DNA of 64,000 nucleotides, taken from contig NZ_JAEPPI010000002.1 in the NCBI RefSeq assembly GCF_017641085.1, forward strand, positions 124,001 through 188,000. The letters are read 5' to 3'. The translations under genes were made by a program, and so were the position numbers. This document shows, one piece after another, positions 26,560-35,869 of this stretch (the stretch's first letter is position 1; each line of letters opens with the position of its first letter). The notes beneath the pieces were generated by a model, which did not search any database, was not told the DNA's origin, and saw only the letters and a list, made by a program, of their open reading frames with translations. Source of the DNA: Gracilimonas sp. GTDB lineage: Bacteria; Bacteroidota; Rhodothermia; Balneolales; Balneolaceae.

Positions 26560-26931
26560 ATGAAACCATTTGATATAGAAATAACATCCATTTCAAAAGG
26601 ACCTGAAGAGCTTACCTATCAGCTTCCGATAAATGCTACCGTTCAGAAGCAGGTGCCCGCTAAAAACCGCTCCGATTATTTTATAGCCGAATTGGAGAAC
26701 AATGTGTTTTGGGTTGATAAGAAGAAAGACATCAACACGGAAATAAGCCATATTGTAATCTGTACAAAGAAAAAGAGCCAGTTTATAGAGAAGGATATGA
26801 AAGAGGTAATCATTGCCATTGCCTACGTTCTGGATGATTCGGTTACCTCAGATAAGACCTTAAATCTTCAAAAGATAAAATATGTAGCGGATGGCACTTG
26901 CTCTGCCACCAAAAAGTGGGGGATCTTCTAA
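26560..26931 (+). CDS. Conserved-looking small cytoplasmic protein of unknown function
   Basis: A 123-aa protein without signal peptide or membrane helix. It begins MKPFDIEITSISKGPEELTY and is rich in Lys, Asp and Ile with alternating beta-strand-like segments (ELENNVFWVDKKK, EISHIVICTKKKSQF). I do not recognise the family and see no catalytic motif. It lies between the sucC terminator and the convergent bshA gene, whose stop is 4 bp away, so it is a single-gene unit. Codon use resembles its neighbours, which supports a real gene. Confidence 0.6.
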   Translation: MKPFDIEITSISKGPEELTYQLPINATVQKQVPAKNRSDYFIAELENNVFWVDKKKDINTEISHIVICTKKKSQFIEKDMKEVIIAIAYVLDDSVTSDKTLNLQKIKYVADGTCSATKKWGIF

Positions 26932-26935
26932 TTAC

Positions 26936-28078
26936 TTACACGCTATGCAATAGTTTTGCGCTTACGTCTTCGTAGAACCTCTCGTACTCCTCAACCACTA
27001 CATCCTGATTATATCTCTCGGCTTGCTTTCTGGCGTTGGCAGCCATCCTAGCATGAAGGTCTGCATCAGAAAGAATTTTGACTCCATACTCGGCCATACA
27101 GTCCACATCATCCAGGTCACACAGATATCCGGTTTCTCCATGAATATTTACTTCCGGTAGTCCGCCAATATTGGAACTGATTACCGGTACGCTGCAGCTC
27201 ATGGCTTCCAGTGCGGCAAGTCCAAAGGTTTCCGAGCCGGATGGAATCAAAAACAGGTCAGCGATAGATAGCACATCTTCTACTTGCTCCAGCTTCCCCA
27301 GAAAGCGAACATGTTCACAAATTCCCAGGTCACGACATTGTTGTTCGGCTTTTTGCCGGTCAGGGCCATCTCCAACGAGTAATAATTTGGATTCAATACC
27401 GGATTCTAAAATCTTGGCAAAAACCGTGATTACCTCCGGTACCCGTTTCACTTTTCTGAAGTTGGAAACATGAACGATTACTTTTTCATCATTCGGACAA
27501 ATCGCTTTCTTAAAGTGACTTTTATTAGATTTCTTGAAGCGATCCAGGTCAATGAAGTTGGGAATCACTTTTATATCCTGCTTTATGTTGAACCGTTCAT
27601 AGGTTTCTTTTTTCAGATATTCCGAAACGGCCGTAACGCCATCACTTTTATCAATCGAAAATTCTACTACATGTTTATAACTTGGATCGCTGCCAACCAA
27701 TGTGATATCCGTTCCGTGAAGAGTGGTAATCACCGGAACATGGCGGGCTTTTTCGGCCATAATTTGCTTGGCTAAATACGCGCTGGTTGCGTGAGGCAGA
27801 GCATAATGAACATGCAATAAGTCCAGATCCTGGTACTCAATCAGGTTTACCATTTGCGTTGCCAGGGCAAGATCGTAAGGAGGGTATTCAAATAACGGAT
27901 AAGAATTGATGGACACCTCGTGGTAGGTAATACCGGTTTCGAAGGTATCGAGTCGGGCCGGCTTGGCATAACTCATCATATGGATATTATGGCCTTTTTT
28001 AGCCAGTGTTTTCGCCAATTCAGTAGCTACAACACCACTTCCGCCAAAAGTAGGATAACAGACAATTCCTATATTCAT
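26936..28078 (-). CDS. bshA: N-acetyl-alpha-D-glucosaminyl L-malate synthase
   Basis: First enzyme of bacillithiol synthesis, a GT4 glycosyltransferase that joins GlcNAc from UDP-GlcNAc to L-malate. The 380-aa protein carries BshA-specific features: MNIGIVCYPTFGGSGVVATE at the N-terminus, LLHVHYALPHATSAYLAKQI, and TTLHGTDITLVGSDPSYK. The donor-site segment GSETFGLAALEAMSCSVPV lies near residue 290. The length matches the family. bshB and bshC are not in the window. Bacillithiol is the expected low-molecular-weight thiol of this lineage. Confidence 0.94.
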   Translation of the reverse strand: MNIGIVCYPTFGGSGVVATELAKTLAKKGHNIHMMSYAKPARLDTFETGITYHEVSINSYPLFEYPPYDLALATQMVNLIEYQDLDLLHVHYALPHATSAYLAKQIMAEKARHVPVITTLHGTDITLVGSDPSYKHVVEFSIDKSDGVTAVSEYLKKETYERFNIKQDIKVIPNFIDLDRFKKSNKSHFKKAICPNDEKVIVHVSNFRKVKRVPEVITVFAKILESGIESKLLLVGDGPDRQKAEQQCRDLGICEHVRFLGKLEQVEDVLSIADLFLIPSGSETFGLAALEAMSCSVPVISSNIGGLPEVNIHGETGYLCDLDDVDCMAEYGVKILSDADLHARMAANARKQAERYNQDVVVEEYERFYEDVSAKLLHSV

Positions 28079-28295
28079 TCCAACAATTAAGGTTACTGGG
28101 TTAGATGTATTGAACTCAAAAATACATAAACTATTGCAGTGATTAGCAGCTCAACACAAGGTTTAACAGTTTGGTTTCAAACAAATTGATTTCCCTGTCG
28201 CCCAAAAGAAAAAACTATGCAAGCATTTCTTATACAAGCATTCATTTTTGTATATTTATGGATTGTAACAGCATAAAAAACGGCACACAATTCCT

Positions 28296-29051
28296 ATGGC
28301 AGGACATTCGAAATGGGCGAACATTCGCCACAAAAAAGCTAAAGAAGACGCTAAGCGTTCTAAGATTTTTACCAAGCACATCAAGGAAATTACCGTAGCT
28401 GCCCGCGAAGGCGGCGGTGATGTGGATGGCAACCCCCGCTTATCCCTTGCCATCGAAAATGCCAAAGCCGATAACGTCCCTAAAGACAATATTGAAAGAG
28501 CCATTAAACGCGGTACCGGTGAGGATACCGGCGGAGCCAGCTATGAAGAAACCACTTTTGAGGGATACGGCCCCGGAGGCATTGCCTATTTTATCGAAGT
28601 CACTACCGATAATAACAACCGAACGGTAAGCGACATCCGCCACATTTTTACCAAACACGGAGGTAATATGGGCACCAATGGTTCCGTTGGTTATATGTTT
28701 GAACAAAAAGGTATGATTCAGGTACCTTCTGAAGGACTCGATGATGAGGAGTTTATGCTTGAAGCCATAGACGCCGGTGCTACCGATGTTGATACCGACG
28801 ATGAAATGTTTGTGGTTTACACAACCCGTGAAGAACTTTTTGAGGTGCGTAATCGTCTTGAAGAGTCCGGGTTTGAAATAGAAAATGCTTCGTTAATACG
28901 GGAAGCCGTAACCGAAACTAAAGTAGATGAAGACACGGCCATCTCGAACTTAAAAATGATGGAAAAATTTGAAGAGAATGACGACGTCAACAACGTATTC
29001 ACCAATATGTTGATGGATGATGAAACCGTTGCTCTCGCTGAAAACCTGTAA
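28296..29051 (+). CDS. yebC: YebC/PmpR-family protein
   Basis: YebC-family protein, regarded as a transcriptional regulator and, in more recent work on the family, as a factor helping ribosomes through proline-rich stretches. The 251-aa sequence has the signature MAGHSKWANIRHKKAKEDAK, then AAREGGGDVDGNPRLSLAI, IERAIKRGTGE and YEGYGP-like FEGYGPGGIAYFIE. The family's usual neighbours ruvC/ruvA are not here; instead it sits 6 bp upstream of the bat genes and is probably co-transcribed with them. Confidence 0.95.
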   Translation: MAGHSKWANIRHKKAKEDAKRSKIFTKHIKEITVAAREGGGDVDGNPRLSLAIENAKADNVPKDNIERAIKRGTGEDTGGASYEETTFEGYGPGGIAYFIEVTTDNNNRTVSDIRHIFTKHGGNMGTNGSVGYMFEQKGMIQVPSEGLDDEEFMLEAIDAGATDVDTDDEMFVVYTTREELFEVRNRLEESGFEIENASLIREAVTETKVDEDTAISNLKMMEKFEENDDVNNVFTNMLMDDETVALAENL

Positions 29052-29057
29052 TATAGA

Positions 29058-29702
29058 ATGATCCGAACGTTTTCATACATAGCGCTTTTATTTTTGCTGA
29101 CCGCTTCTGCGGTAACAGATGGCCGGGAAGCCAACAAAGCCTATGAGAACGGTGATTATAAGCAAGCGGAACAACTTTATCTTTCTGCGATTGAACAAGA
29201 CCCTGATAACGCAAAGTTGTATTTCAACCTTGGAAATGCTCAGGCAAAACAAGGAAAAGTGGAAGATGCCATTCAATCTTATATGGAATTCAGAGGTTTG
29301 GCGGAATCGCCTGAAGATAAAGCCAAAGCAGAGTATAACATTGGCACCCTGCTTACTCAAGGGCAAAAATGGAAGCCTGCTGCTGCTCATTTCAAAAATG
29401 CCCTGAAGTTGAATCCGGATGATTTAGATGCAAAACATAATTACGAACAAGCTCTTGCCAAACAACAAGAGCAGGAAGAAGAACAGGAAGGGCAGGATCA
29501 GAATCAACAAAACCAGCCACCACCGGAACCGAGCGAATATGCCTTAGCCATGAAAGAACAAGCTGAGAAACTGGTGGCACAGCGCAAGTATTCCGAGGCG
29601 TATAATTTAATGCAACGCGCCCTCGATGCTGATGATACCGTTCGGGCTTTTAACGATTTCATCGAACGAATTAAGAATGTTTCAGATATAGACTCGAATT
29701 AA
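29058..29702 (+). CDS. batC: BatC-like TPR protein (aerotolerance cluster)
   Basis: Secreted or periplasmic TPR protein, 214 aa. A signal peptide (IRTFSYIALLFLLTASAV) precedes about three TPR units (ANKAYENGDYKQAEQLYLSA, LYFNLGNAQAKQGKVEDAI, AEYNIGTLLTQGQKW). An acidic Gln/Glu-rich linker follows (QQEQEEEQEGQDQNQQNQPP), then another helical repeat (EKLVAQRKYSEAYNLMQRAL). TPR plus acidic tail upstream of batD and batE is the usual BatC position. Function in the Bat complex is known only by association with oxidative-stress tolerance. Confidence 0.8.
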   Translation: MIRTFSYIALLFLLTASAVTDGREANKAYENGDYKQAEQLYLSAIEQDPDNAKLYFNLGNAQAKQGKVEDAIQSYMEFRGLAESPEDKAKAEYNIGTLLTQGQKWKPAAAHFKNALKLNPDDLDAKHNYEQALAKQQEQEEEQEGQDQNQQNQPPPEPSEYALAMKEQAEKLVAQRKYSEAYNLMQRALDADDTVRAFNDFIERIKNVSDIDSN

Positions 29703-29704
29703 CC

Positions 29705-30235
29705 ATGAAGAAACTGATTGCTTTTATTTTTTCCCTTTTGGTTACAACCGCTGTTTTTGCACAATCTCAAACGGCTGAGGATTACTTCCACGGCGGTGCT
29801 CAGTCGTTCATACAGTCTGATTTGCAAGCTGCAATCGATCAGGTTCAAACCGGACTTAACCAATATCCGAATAACCCAAAGCTGAATGCCCTGATGCAAA
29901 AACTTCAGGAAGAACAGAAAAAGCAGCAACAACAGCAGAACCAGGATCAGCAGCAACAACAAAACCAGCAGAATCAACAACAGCAGGAACAAGAGCAGCA
30001 AAATCAGGAAGAGCAGCAGGAACAGGAAAATCAGGAGCAAGAGCAAAGTGAAGGGGAAGAACAGCAGGATCAAGATCCTCAGGAAATGAACCCCGAAGAC
30101 CTGAACTCTCAGCAAATCAGTAAGGAAGATGCGGAGAAAATCCTGCAGGCCCTGGCCCAGAAAGAGAAAGAATTACTGAAAGAATTCAAGAAGAAAAAAT
30201 CGGACGGAAGCGCCAAGCATGACAAAGATTGGTAA
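29705..30235 (+). CDS. Second BatC-like protein with long Gln/Glu-rich tract
   Basis: Secreted 176-aa protein: signal peptide (KKLIAFIFSLLVTTAVFA), a short TPR-like region (FIQSDLQAAIDQVQTGLNQY), then about 55 residues composed almost only of Gln, Glu and Asn. The C-terminus (QQISKEDAEKILQALAQKEK) matches the tail found in many BatC proteins, which binds or orders partners. It follows the first TPR gene by 2 bp and overlaps batD by 17 bp. Together the two genes may represent a duplicated or divided batC. The tract is encoded by mixed CAG/CAA/GAA codons rather than a pure triplet repeat. Confidence 0.75.
   Translation: MKKLIAFIFSLLVTTAVFAQSQTAEDYFHGGAQSFIQSDLQAAIDQVQTGLNQYPNNPKLNALMQKLQEEQKKQQQQQNQDQQQQQNQQNQQQQEQEQQNQEEQQEQENQEQEQSEGEEQQDQDPQEMNPEDLNSQQISKEDAEKILQALAQKEKELLKEFKKKKSDGSAKHDKDW
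29917..30075 (+). repeat. Low-complexity CAG/CAA/GAA-rich coding tract
   Basis: Purine- and C-rich triplet run encoding the Gln/Glu/Asn tract of the second BatC-like protein. Codons alternate irregularly among CAG, CAA, GAG, GAA and AAT/AAC, so slippage is less likely than for a perfect repeat. Confidence 0.8.
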
Positions 30236-31967
30236 ACGAACTCTTCTTCAATCCTTATTGATGGTTTTTGCCCTGGCTTGTTTTGCCACAAGTCAGGCAC
30301 AGGATATAAATGTTGAAGCTTCACTCTCTGAGGTCAACATCTATTCCGGTGAACAGGTTAGATTACAGATTACCATTTCAGGTACCAGCATGGGATCGGT
30401 TGAGCAACCGGTACTTCCTGAAATTGACGGCCTTCGCTGGCTCAGAGGCAGTACTTCCCGTGGTCAAAAATATTCTCTCGTTAATGGAAGTCCCACCGTT
30501 ACCTACACGTTCGGATATGCCCTGATTGCCCAAACAGCCGGCAGCTATACCGTTCCGGCCATAACGGTAAACGTAAATAATGAGACCTTTCAAACGGCTC
30601 CTATTGATTTTAAAGTACTGGATCCTTCAACCATCAACTCCGGCGATGCAGAACGGGCTCCCAATATTTATGTGCGACTGGAACCGAGCACCATGAACCC
30701 CGTTGTGGGGCAGCAAGTGATTGCCGATGTGGTGCTGTACTTCAAAAATGATATTGAGGTTTCTTCCTATCAACCAACACCGGGATGGAAGGCAGAGGGA
30801 TTCTGGAAAGAAGAACTTGAATACCCACAGCGAGCTCAAACTACTTCGACCATTGTAAATGGCATTCGTTATCAACGAGCGCGATTGATTCAGTATGCTC
30901 TTTTCCCTACAAAATCTGGAGAACTGACACTGAGTCCGTTTGAGATTTCCGTGTCGGTTCGAAAACAGCGCAACTCCGATCCTTTTGGCCTGGGCTTTGG
31001 GCAGGAGCGGCTTAACATTGAATCTATCCCGGTAACTCTTGATGTACGGCCTCTTCCTGAAGCCCAAAACGCAGAATTTATCGGAGCTGTTGGTGATTTT
31101 GAAATCAGCAGGGAAATCTCTCCGAAAAACGCTTTTGTCGGGGAGACCATTGAAATCACTACCCGCATCACCGGAGCCGGGAATGTGCCTCTTGTAAATA
31201 AACCGGAATATGCTTTTCCCGAAGAACTTGAAAAGTATAATCCGCAGGAAGGTTCTACTATAGACCGAAGGAATCGCCAAATTTCCGGCACACGGACCTT
31301 TACGGATATCATCATTGCGCGGAATGAAGGCACCTTCACTATCCCCGAAACGCGAATTGCCCATTTTAACCCCAACTCCAACCGCTACGAAATTACCCGC
31401 TTGCCTGCATTAACCTTTACCGCCAAGCGCGATCCCAATGCAAGCACCGTTGCTCAAAATGATTTACGATTAGACGTTCAACCTATCACTGGTCTGGCCC
31501 AGTGGACAACGAGTTCCGGCACCCCACTGCATCAGAAGAGCTGGGTGTGGACGCTCATATTCTTCCCGATATTGCTAACGGCAGCGGCTTATGGATATAA
31601 GCAATATCACACTCGCATGAACACAGACACTGCTTTTGCCAGGTCCCGAACGGCTTCTGATACAGCCGCCAAAACCTTAACCAAGGCTGAACAAGCAACA
31701 GACATCAAAGAAGGGTATCACCTGATTGAAAAAGCTTTGGTACAGTTTATCACAGATAAACTGAATCTGCCCCCGGCCGGACTTTCACATAAGGATATCA
31801 CCCGGGAAACAGAGCAGATTGCTGATGCAGAAATCACCGCTGAGCTGAAGCGGTTACTTACCAAGTGCGAAACCATTGCCTACGCTCCCAATGCCACTCA
31901 GGAAACCCTCGACTCTGACATTGAAAAGACAAAAGCATTAATCAAAAAAATAGGTAAGCTGGCATGA
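30219..31967 (+). CDS. batD: BatD, oxygen-tolerance protein
   Basis: Large periplasmic protein anchored in the inner membrane, 582 aa. Signal peptide (LQSLLMVFALACFATSQA), then several Ig-like beta domains typical of BatD: NIYSGEQVRLQITISG, TYTFGYALIAQTAGSYTVPA, ISPKNAFVGETIEITTRITG, TFTIPETRIAHFNPNSNRYE. A membrane helix lies near residue 440 (WVWTLIFFPILLTAAAYGY), followed by a cytoplasmic alpha-helical domain (ADAEITAELKRLLTKCETIA). It overlaps the preceding gene by 17 bp and batE by 4 bp. In Bacteroidota, batD follows batA/batB/batC and a moxR ATPase; those are absent here. Confidence 0.9.
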   Translation: MTKIGKRTLLQSLLMVFALACFATSQAQDINVEASLSEVNIYSGEQVRLQITISGTSMGSVEQPVLPEIDGLRWLRGSTSRGQKYSLVNGSPTVTYTFGYALIAQTAGSYTVPAITVNVNNETFQTAPIDFKVLDPSTINSGDAERAPNIYVRLEPSTMNPVVGQQVIADVVLYFKNDIEVSSYQPTPGWKAEGFWKEELEYPQRAQTTSTIVNGIRYQRARLIQYALFPTKSGELTLSPFEISVSVRKQRNSDPFGLGFGQERLNIESIPVTLDVRPLPEAQNAEFIGAVGDFEISREISPKNAFVGETIEITTRITGAGNVPLVNKPEYAFPEELEKYNPQEGSTIDRRNRQISGTRTFTDIIIARNEGTFTIPETRIAHFNPNSNRYEITRLPALTFTAKRDPNASTVAQNDLRLDVQPITGLAQWTTSSGTPLHQKSWVWTLIFFPILLTAAAYGYKQYHTRMNTDTAFARSRTASDTAAKTLTKAEQATDIKEGYHLIEKALVQFITDKLNLPPAGLSHKDITRETEQIADAEITAELKRLLTKCETIAYAPNATQETLDSDIEKTKALIKKIGKLA

Positions 31968-32731
31968 AGAAACTTTTGCTCTGCTCGGTTTGGCTTTTGT
32001 TTTCCTTTACGGCTTCGGTTGCACAGCAATCGCCTCAGGCCACGTTCGATGAAGCCAATACCCTTTTTGAAAATGGGAATCTCACTGAGGCCTTAACACT
32101 TTATCGGTCCATCGAACAATTGGGCCATGTTTCAGGAGCCCTTTACCTGAATATGGGGATTGCAGCCGTACAACTCGACTCCCTTGGCCTTGCCAAATTC
32201 TATTTCCTGAAAGCAACCGATTTCAATACCACGGCATCACGGGCAGAAACCGCCCTGGATTATGTGAACAGTCAGTTCAGCAGGCAATCAGCTATGCTGC
32301 CTAAGTTACCCTGGGATCGGGCGGTACAGTGGATCAATGAGGTGCCAACCGCTGCCGGGTTATTTCTCATAGGATTTATTATCACAACCGCCGGGTTGAT
32401 CTTGCTATACCTAACCTGGTTCAACAAATTGAGCTTTCAGAATATTTCAAGCTACGTCATCGCATTAGTGATAGCGGGATCAACTTTAGCCGGATTGGCT
32501 TTCTATGCCGATTACGTTAATCAGCGGTACGATGCCGCCGTTTTGATTTCTAACTCCCAACGCGTATTGCAGGCCCCAAACCCAGATTCAACGCTGGAAA
32601 GTATCGCTTACGAGGGGTACGACCTGACCGTTGATCACTGGAAAAGCGAAGAACAACCTGACTGGCTTTATGTACGGCTCGGCAACGGCCAATACGGCTG
32701 GATTCAGGATAACGGAGTAAAAATATTATAA
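31964..32731 (+). CDS. batE: BatE, TPR and SH3-like membrane protein
   Basis: A 255-aa protein with signal peptide (LLLCSVWLLFSFTASVA) and TPR repeats (ATFDEANTLFENGNLTEALTLY, split over one repeat; GALYLNMGIAAVQLDSLG). Two membrane helices lie at about residues 130-190 (AAGLFLIGFIITTAGLILLY, SSYVIALVIAGSTLAGLAFY). A C-terminal SH3-like domain ends WLYVRLGNGQYGWIQDNGV. This order is diagnostic of BatE. Its ATG overlaps the batD stop (ATGA), so the two are translationally coupled. It ends the yebC-bat unit. Confidence 0.9.
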   Translation: MKKLLLCSVWLLFSFTASVAQQSPQATFDEANTLFENGNLTEALTLYRSIEQLGHVSGALYLNMGIAAVQLDSLGLAKFYFLKATDFNTTASRAETALDYVNSQFSRQSAMLPKLPWDRAVQWINEVPTAAGLFLIGFIITTAGLILLYLTWFNKLSFQNISSYVIALVIAGSTLAGLAFYADYVNQRYDAAVLISNSQRVLQAPNPDSTLESIAYEGYDLTVDHWKSEEQPDWLYVRLGNGQYGWIQDNGVKIL

Positions 32732-32834
32732 GCCCTCAATCCTCGCAGAAGTTTATACTACGCTTGATTATTTTTACGTATATAGGGGCTTCAAAATTCA
32801 CACAGACAAAACACAAAATAATTCCTATTTATTA

Positions 32835-34208
32835 ATGAGTACTACTCAAGAGTATATTGATCAGAATAAAGACAAATTTGTTGAAGAGTTATTTGATTTA
32901 CTGAGAATACCCAGCGTCAGCACCGACTCCAGCAGAAAAGAGGAGATTAAGAAAGCGGCCGGATTTTTAGTCAGCCAGCTCAATAATCTGAACCTTGACA
33001 CGGTAAAGACCTATGAGACTCCCGGCAACCCGATTGTGTATGCCGAGCACTGCCCTCATGATGATCGACCCACCGTATTAATTTATGGCCACTACGATGT
33101 TCAGCCTTCTGATCCTGAAGAGCTCTGGGATACCCCGCCATTTGAACCAACCATTAAAGACGGACTGATTTACGCCCGCGGAGCCAGCGACGATAAAGGC
33201 CAGGCTTTTACGCACGTGAAAGCAGTAGAATCTTTTGTAAAAACCGGACAGGAACTTCCTGTGAATGTGAAATTTATTCTGGAAGGAGAAGAAGAAATCG
33301 GCTCTCCCAACCTTGTTCCTTTTCTGGAAGAGCACCAGGAGTTACTGGCCTGCGACATGGTCCTTATTTCTGATACGGCCATGTTTGGGGAAGATCAGCC
33401 TTCCATTACCTATGGTCTGCGCGGACTGGCATACATGGAAATTGAAGTGGTTGGACCCAACCGCGATCTTCACTCCGGCGTATATGGCGGTGCCGTTGAA
33501 AACCCGGCGAATGTATTGTGTGAAATTATTGCCAAACTGAAGGATGAAGATGGAGTAATCCAGATTCCCGGTTTTTATGATGACGTAGTTCCCCTGACAG
33601 AAGCGGACCGTGAGGCTTTTGCTCAGCTCCCCTTCGATGAAGAAGAGTACAAGAAGACGCTGGATGTAGAAGCCCTACACGGCGAGAAGGGATATACAAC
33701 GCTTGAACGATCTTCAGCCCGCCCGACCCTGGATGTAAACGGAATTTGGGGCGGTTACACCAAAGAAGGAGCTAAAACGGTGCTTCCCTCCAAAGCGAAC
33801 GCCAAAGTTAGCATGCGCCTTGTGCCGGATCAGGATCCGCATAAGATTGCACAGTTGTTCAAAAAGCACGTGGAGTCGCTTGCACCCGATACCGTTAAAG
33901 TTACAGTTAATGAGCACCACGGTGGGTTTGCCTCCGTCACCGATCTTGACTTCTATGGCCTCAAAGCCGGGGCGCAGGCATTTGAAGATGTATATGAAAC
34001 CGAAGCGCTGTTCTCACGCGAAGGTGGGTCCATTCCTATTGTAGCCGACTTCAAACGTGTTCTTGGGGTTGAATCTATCCTGATGGGCTTCGGGCTCACC
34101 AGCAATGCTATTCATTCTCCTAATGAGAATTTCTCGCTGAAAGACTTCCATCGGGGAATCAAAACCTCAGCCAGATTTTTAGAATTGCTGCCTGATTACG
34201 CTTCGTAA
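32835..34208 (+). CDS. M20-family dipeptidase
   Basis: Zinc metallopeptidase of 457 aa, most like the cytoplasmic dipeptidases (CNDP/PepV-like group) of family M20. First metal ligand His86 lies in LIYGHYDVQPSDPEELWDT, the bridging Asp is in YARGASDDKGQAFTHV, and the general-base Glu is at about 152-153 in LEGEEEIGSPN. The lid domain spans about residues 190-350 and includes RDLHSGVYGGAVENPANVL. No signal peptide is visible, so it is intracellular. It is a single gene, 103 bp after batE. Confidence 0.92.
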   Translation: MSTTQEYIDQNKDKFVEELFDLLRIPSVSTDSSRKEEIKKAAGFLVSQLNNLNLDTVKTYETPGNPIVYAEHCPHDDRPTVLIYGHYDVQPSDPEELWDTPPFEPTIKDGLIYARGASDDKGQAFTHVKAVESFVKTGQELPVNVKFILEGEEEIGSPNLVPFLEEHQELLACDMVLISDTAMFGEDQPSITYGLRGLAYMEIEVVGPNRDLHSGVYGGAVENPANVLCEIIAKLKDEDGVIQIPGFYDDVVPLTEADREAFAQLPFDEEEYKKTLDVEALHGEKGYTTLERSSARPTLDVNGIWGGYTKEGAKTVLPSKANAKVSMRLVPDQDPHKIAQLFKKHVESLAPDTVKVTVNEHHGGFASVTDLDFYGLKAGAQAFEDVYETEALFSREGGSIPIVADFKRVLGVESILMGFGLTSNAIHSPNENFSLKDFHRGIKTSARFLELLPDYAS

Positions 34209-34243
34209 ATAAGAAGTTCTTGGTAGCATTTATATTCTCAATG

Positions 34244-34330
34244 GAACACGGATAACATCGATATAACGGATTAAGGTAATCAATCACTTTATATCCGTGA
34301 TTATCTGACCTATCCCTATCATCCGTGTTC
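34244..34330. repeat. Intergenic inverted repeat with ACGGAT motifs
   Basis: Perfect 10-bp outer arms GAACACGGAT (34244-34253) and ATCCGTGTTC (34321-34330) enclose further ACGGAT (34266-34271) and ATCCGT (34293-34298) copies. It lies between the convergent M20 and TolC genes. It could fold as a nested stem in RNA, but no T-tract follows directly. A dispersed intergenic repeat is possible. Confidence 0.55.
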
Positions 34331-34384
34331 TATTCCAATTTCTTTTTAGGTAAAAAAGAGTTGGCGAACCGCCATTTTTATGTC

Positions 34385-35869
34385 CTAAATATCCGTATCT
34401 AATACGATGGGCCGGCCTTGCTCAAAGTTATAGAGGGTGAGTCGGCGAAGGTTGTAGTAGCCTGTCCAGTAGTTCCTGAGGGCCTGAATGTAGCTTCGTC
34501 GGGCACTGTCCTTTTCATTTTGGGCAATAAACAGGTTTGTTACATCAATCTTACCAATCAGGTAGCGATTCTTGGCTACTTCATACCGCCGGTCAGCAAT
34601 TACATCTGAAGTCTCTGCCAACTCAACCTGACTGCGAAGCTGTGAAAATTCCCGGACCGTACTGCGAACACTCAGATCAAACTGCAGCTTTTGGTAGGCA
34701 ATGGTATTAGCCGTTGCTGCCTGCTGATTTCGGGCGGCCTGAATCTCGGCCGTGTTCTTTCCCCAGTTAAAAATGGGAATCTGAAATCCCACAGTAAAAA
34801 ATTGGCGATTCTGCGGGTCGCTGTACACGTCACTGAAATCTTCCGCCGTTTGGTTCAACCCATAACTTGCCTGTAAAGAAGCTGAAAAACCGGCTTCTTT
34901 GCGGGCCTGGTCGTATGATTGATTGGCCTGAATTTCACTCAGCTCAAACTCCAGCGATGTACTGTTATTTTCCCGGGCCAGCTCCAGAGCCTTGTCTACA
35001 TCAATGTTCAGATTGGGGGCTTCTTCCGGGATAATTACTTCCACTTCAGTTTCATCCGGGATTCCCAGTAACGCCTTGAAGTTTTCTTCTGCTCGCTGAA
35101 AGTTCAGGTTGGCTGTGGTTAGGGAGGTCTCTGCATTTCGAAGGGCAAGTTCACTTTGAAGAAGATCGTTTTCTGCAATACTGCCCACCTGGTAACGTCC
35201 CTGCGAAATATTATAAATAGAATCGTTGACGGTAACGTTGAACTCGGCCACCTCAACATTAATTTTTGCCAGCAGAAAATCGAAGAAGCTTTGTGTTACA
35301 TTGAAGGCGAGGTCTTCCATGTCTTCCACATACTGTTTCTGCGCAATTTGATACCGAAGCGGTTCAATCTTATTTCTCCATTTCAGGCTATTGAACTGAA
35401 ATAACGGCTGGAAGTAGGTTGCTACCAGCGGAGTACTTTGCCAGCGATAAATATTCTCTCCGTTAATTCCCCCATCAAACAAAATAAGCCGGTTGATACC
35501 ACTCGACAGTGATAAGCGCCCCCCGGTAGGCATGATGTTTTGGTTGATGGAAAGATTCACCGAAGACTGTGACTGGCTTTCTTCCTGATAGGTCGTGGAA
35601 CCGTCATCCAATCTGTTTGCGGTAATTGCCCGGCTATAGCTTGGGATGTCGCCATCTAAATCGAGGCTGGGAAGTAAATCAGCCCGAAAGGATTTATATC
35701 TCCATTTGGCCGAAACCAGCTCGAACGTAGCTGCACGTGCTAATGGACTGTTTTGCTTGGCAATTTCAATGCTTTCTTCAAGGGTTAATGTTCGCTGAGA
35801 TTGAGCTTCCAGGTCCGAAGAAAAGAAAGCAAGGGCAATAATCAGAAATCCGAAAAAACGTTTATTCAT
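34385..35869 (-). CDS. TolC-family outer-membrane channel of an ABC exporter
   Basis: Outer-membrane efflux protein of 494 aa, last gene of an adaptor-permease-channel set. It has a signal peptide (FFGFLIIALAFFSSDLEA), the OEP start LTLEESIEIAKQNSPLARAA, and the second repeat region (FTVGFQIPIFNWGKNTAEIQ). A tail (RNYWTGYYNLRRLTLYNFEQ) follows that I associate with the TolC partners of MacA/MacB-type exporters. The start overlaps the permease stop by 8 bp. Confidence 0.9.
   Translation of the reverse strand: MNKRFFGFLIIALAFFSSDLEAQSQRTLTLEESIEIAKQNSPLARAATFELVSAKWRYKSFRADLLPSLDLDGDIPSYSRAITANRLDDGSTTYQEESQSQSSVNLSINQNIMPTGGRLSLSSGINRLILFDGGINGENIYRWQSTPLVATYFQPLFQFNSLKWRNKIEPLRYQIAQKQYVEDMEDLAFNVTQSFFDFLLAKINVEVAEFNVTVNDSIYNISQGRYQVGSIAENDLLQSELALRNAETSLTTANLNFQRAEENFKALLGIPDETEVEVIIPEEAPNLNIDVDKALELARENNSTSLEFELSEIQANQSYDQARKEAGFSASLQASYGLNQTAEDFSDVYSDPQNRQFFTVGFQIPIFNWGKNTAEIQAARNQQAATANTIAYQKLQFDLSVRSTVREFSQLRSQVELAETSDVIADRRYEVAKNRYLIGKIDVTNLFIAQNEKDSARRSYIQALRNYWTGYYNLRRLTLYNFEQGRPIVLDTDI

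Noticed and set aside
29699-30115. Leucine-rich minus-strand frame opposite the second BatC-like gene
   Set aside because: It is the antisense reading of CAG/CAA/GAA codons, giving poly-Leu/Phe; no start signal or family.
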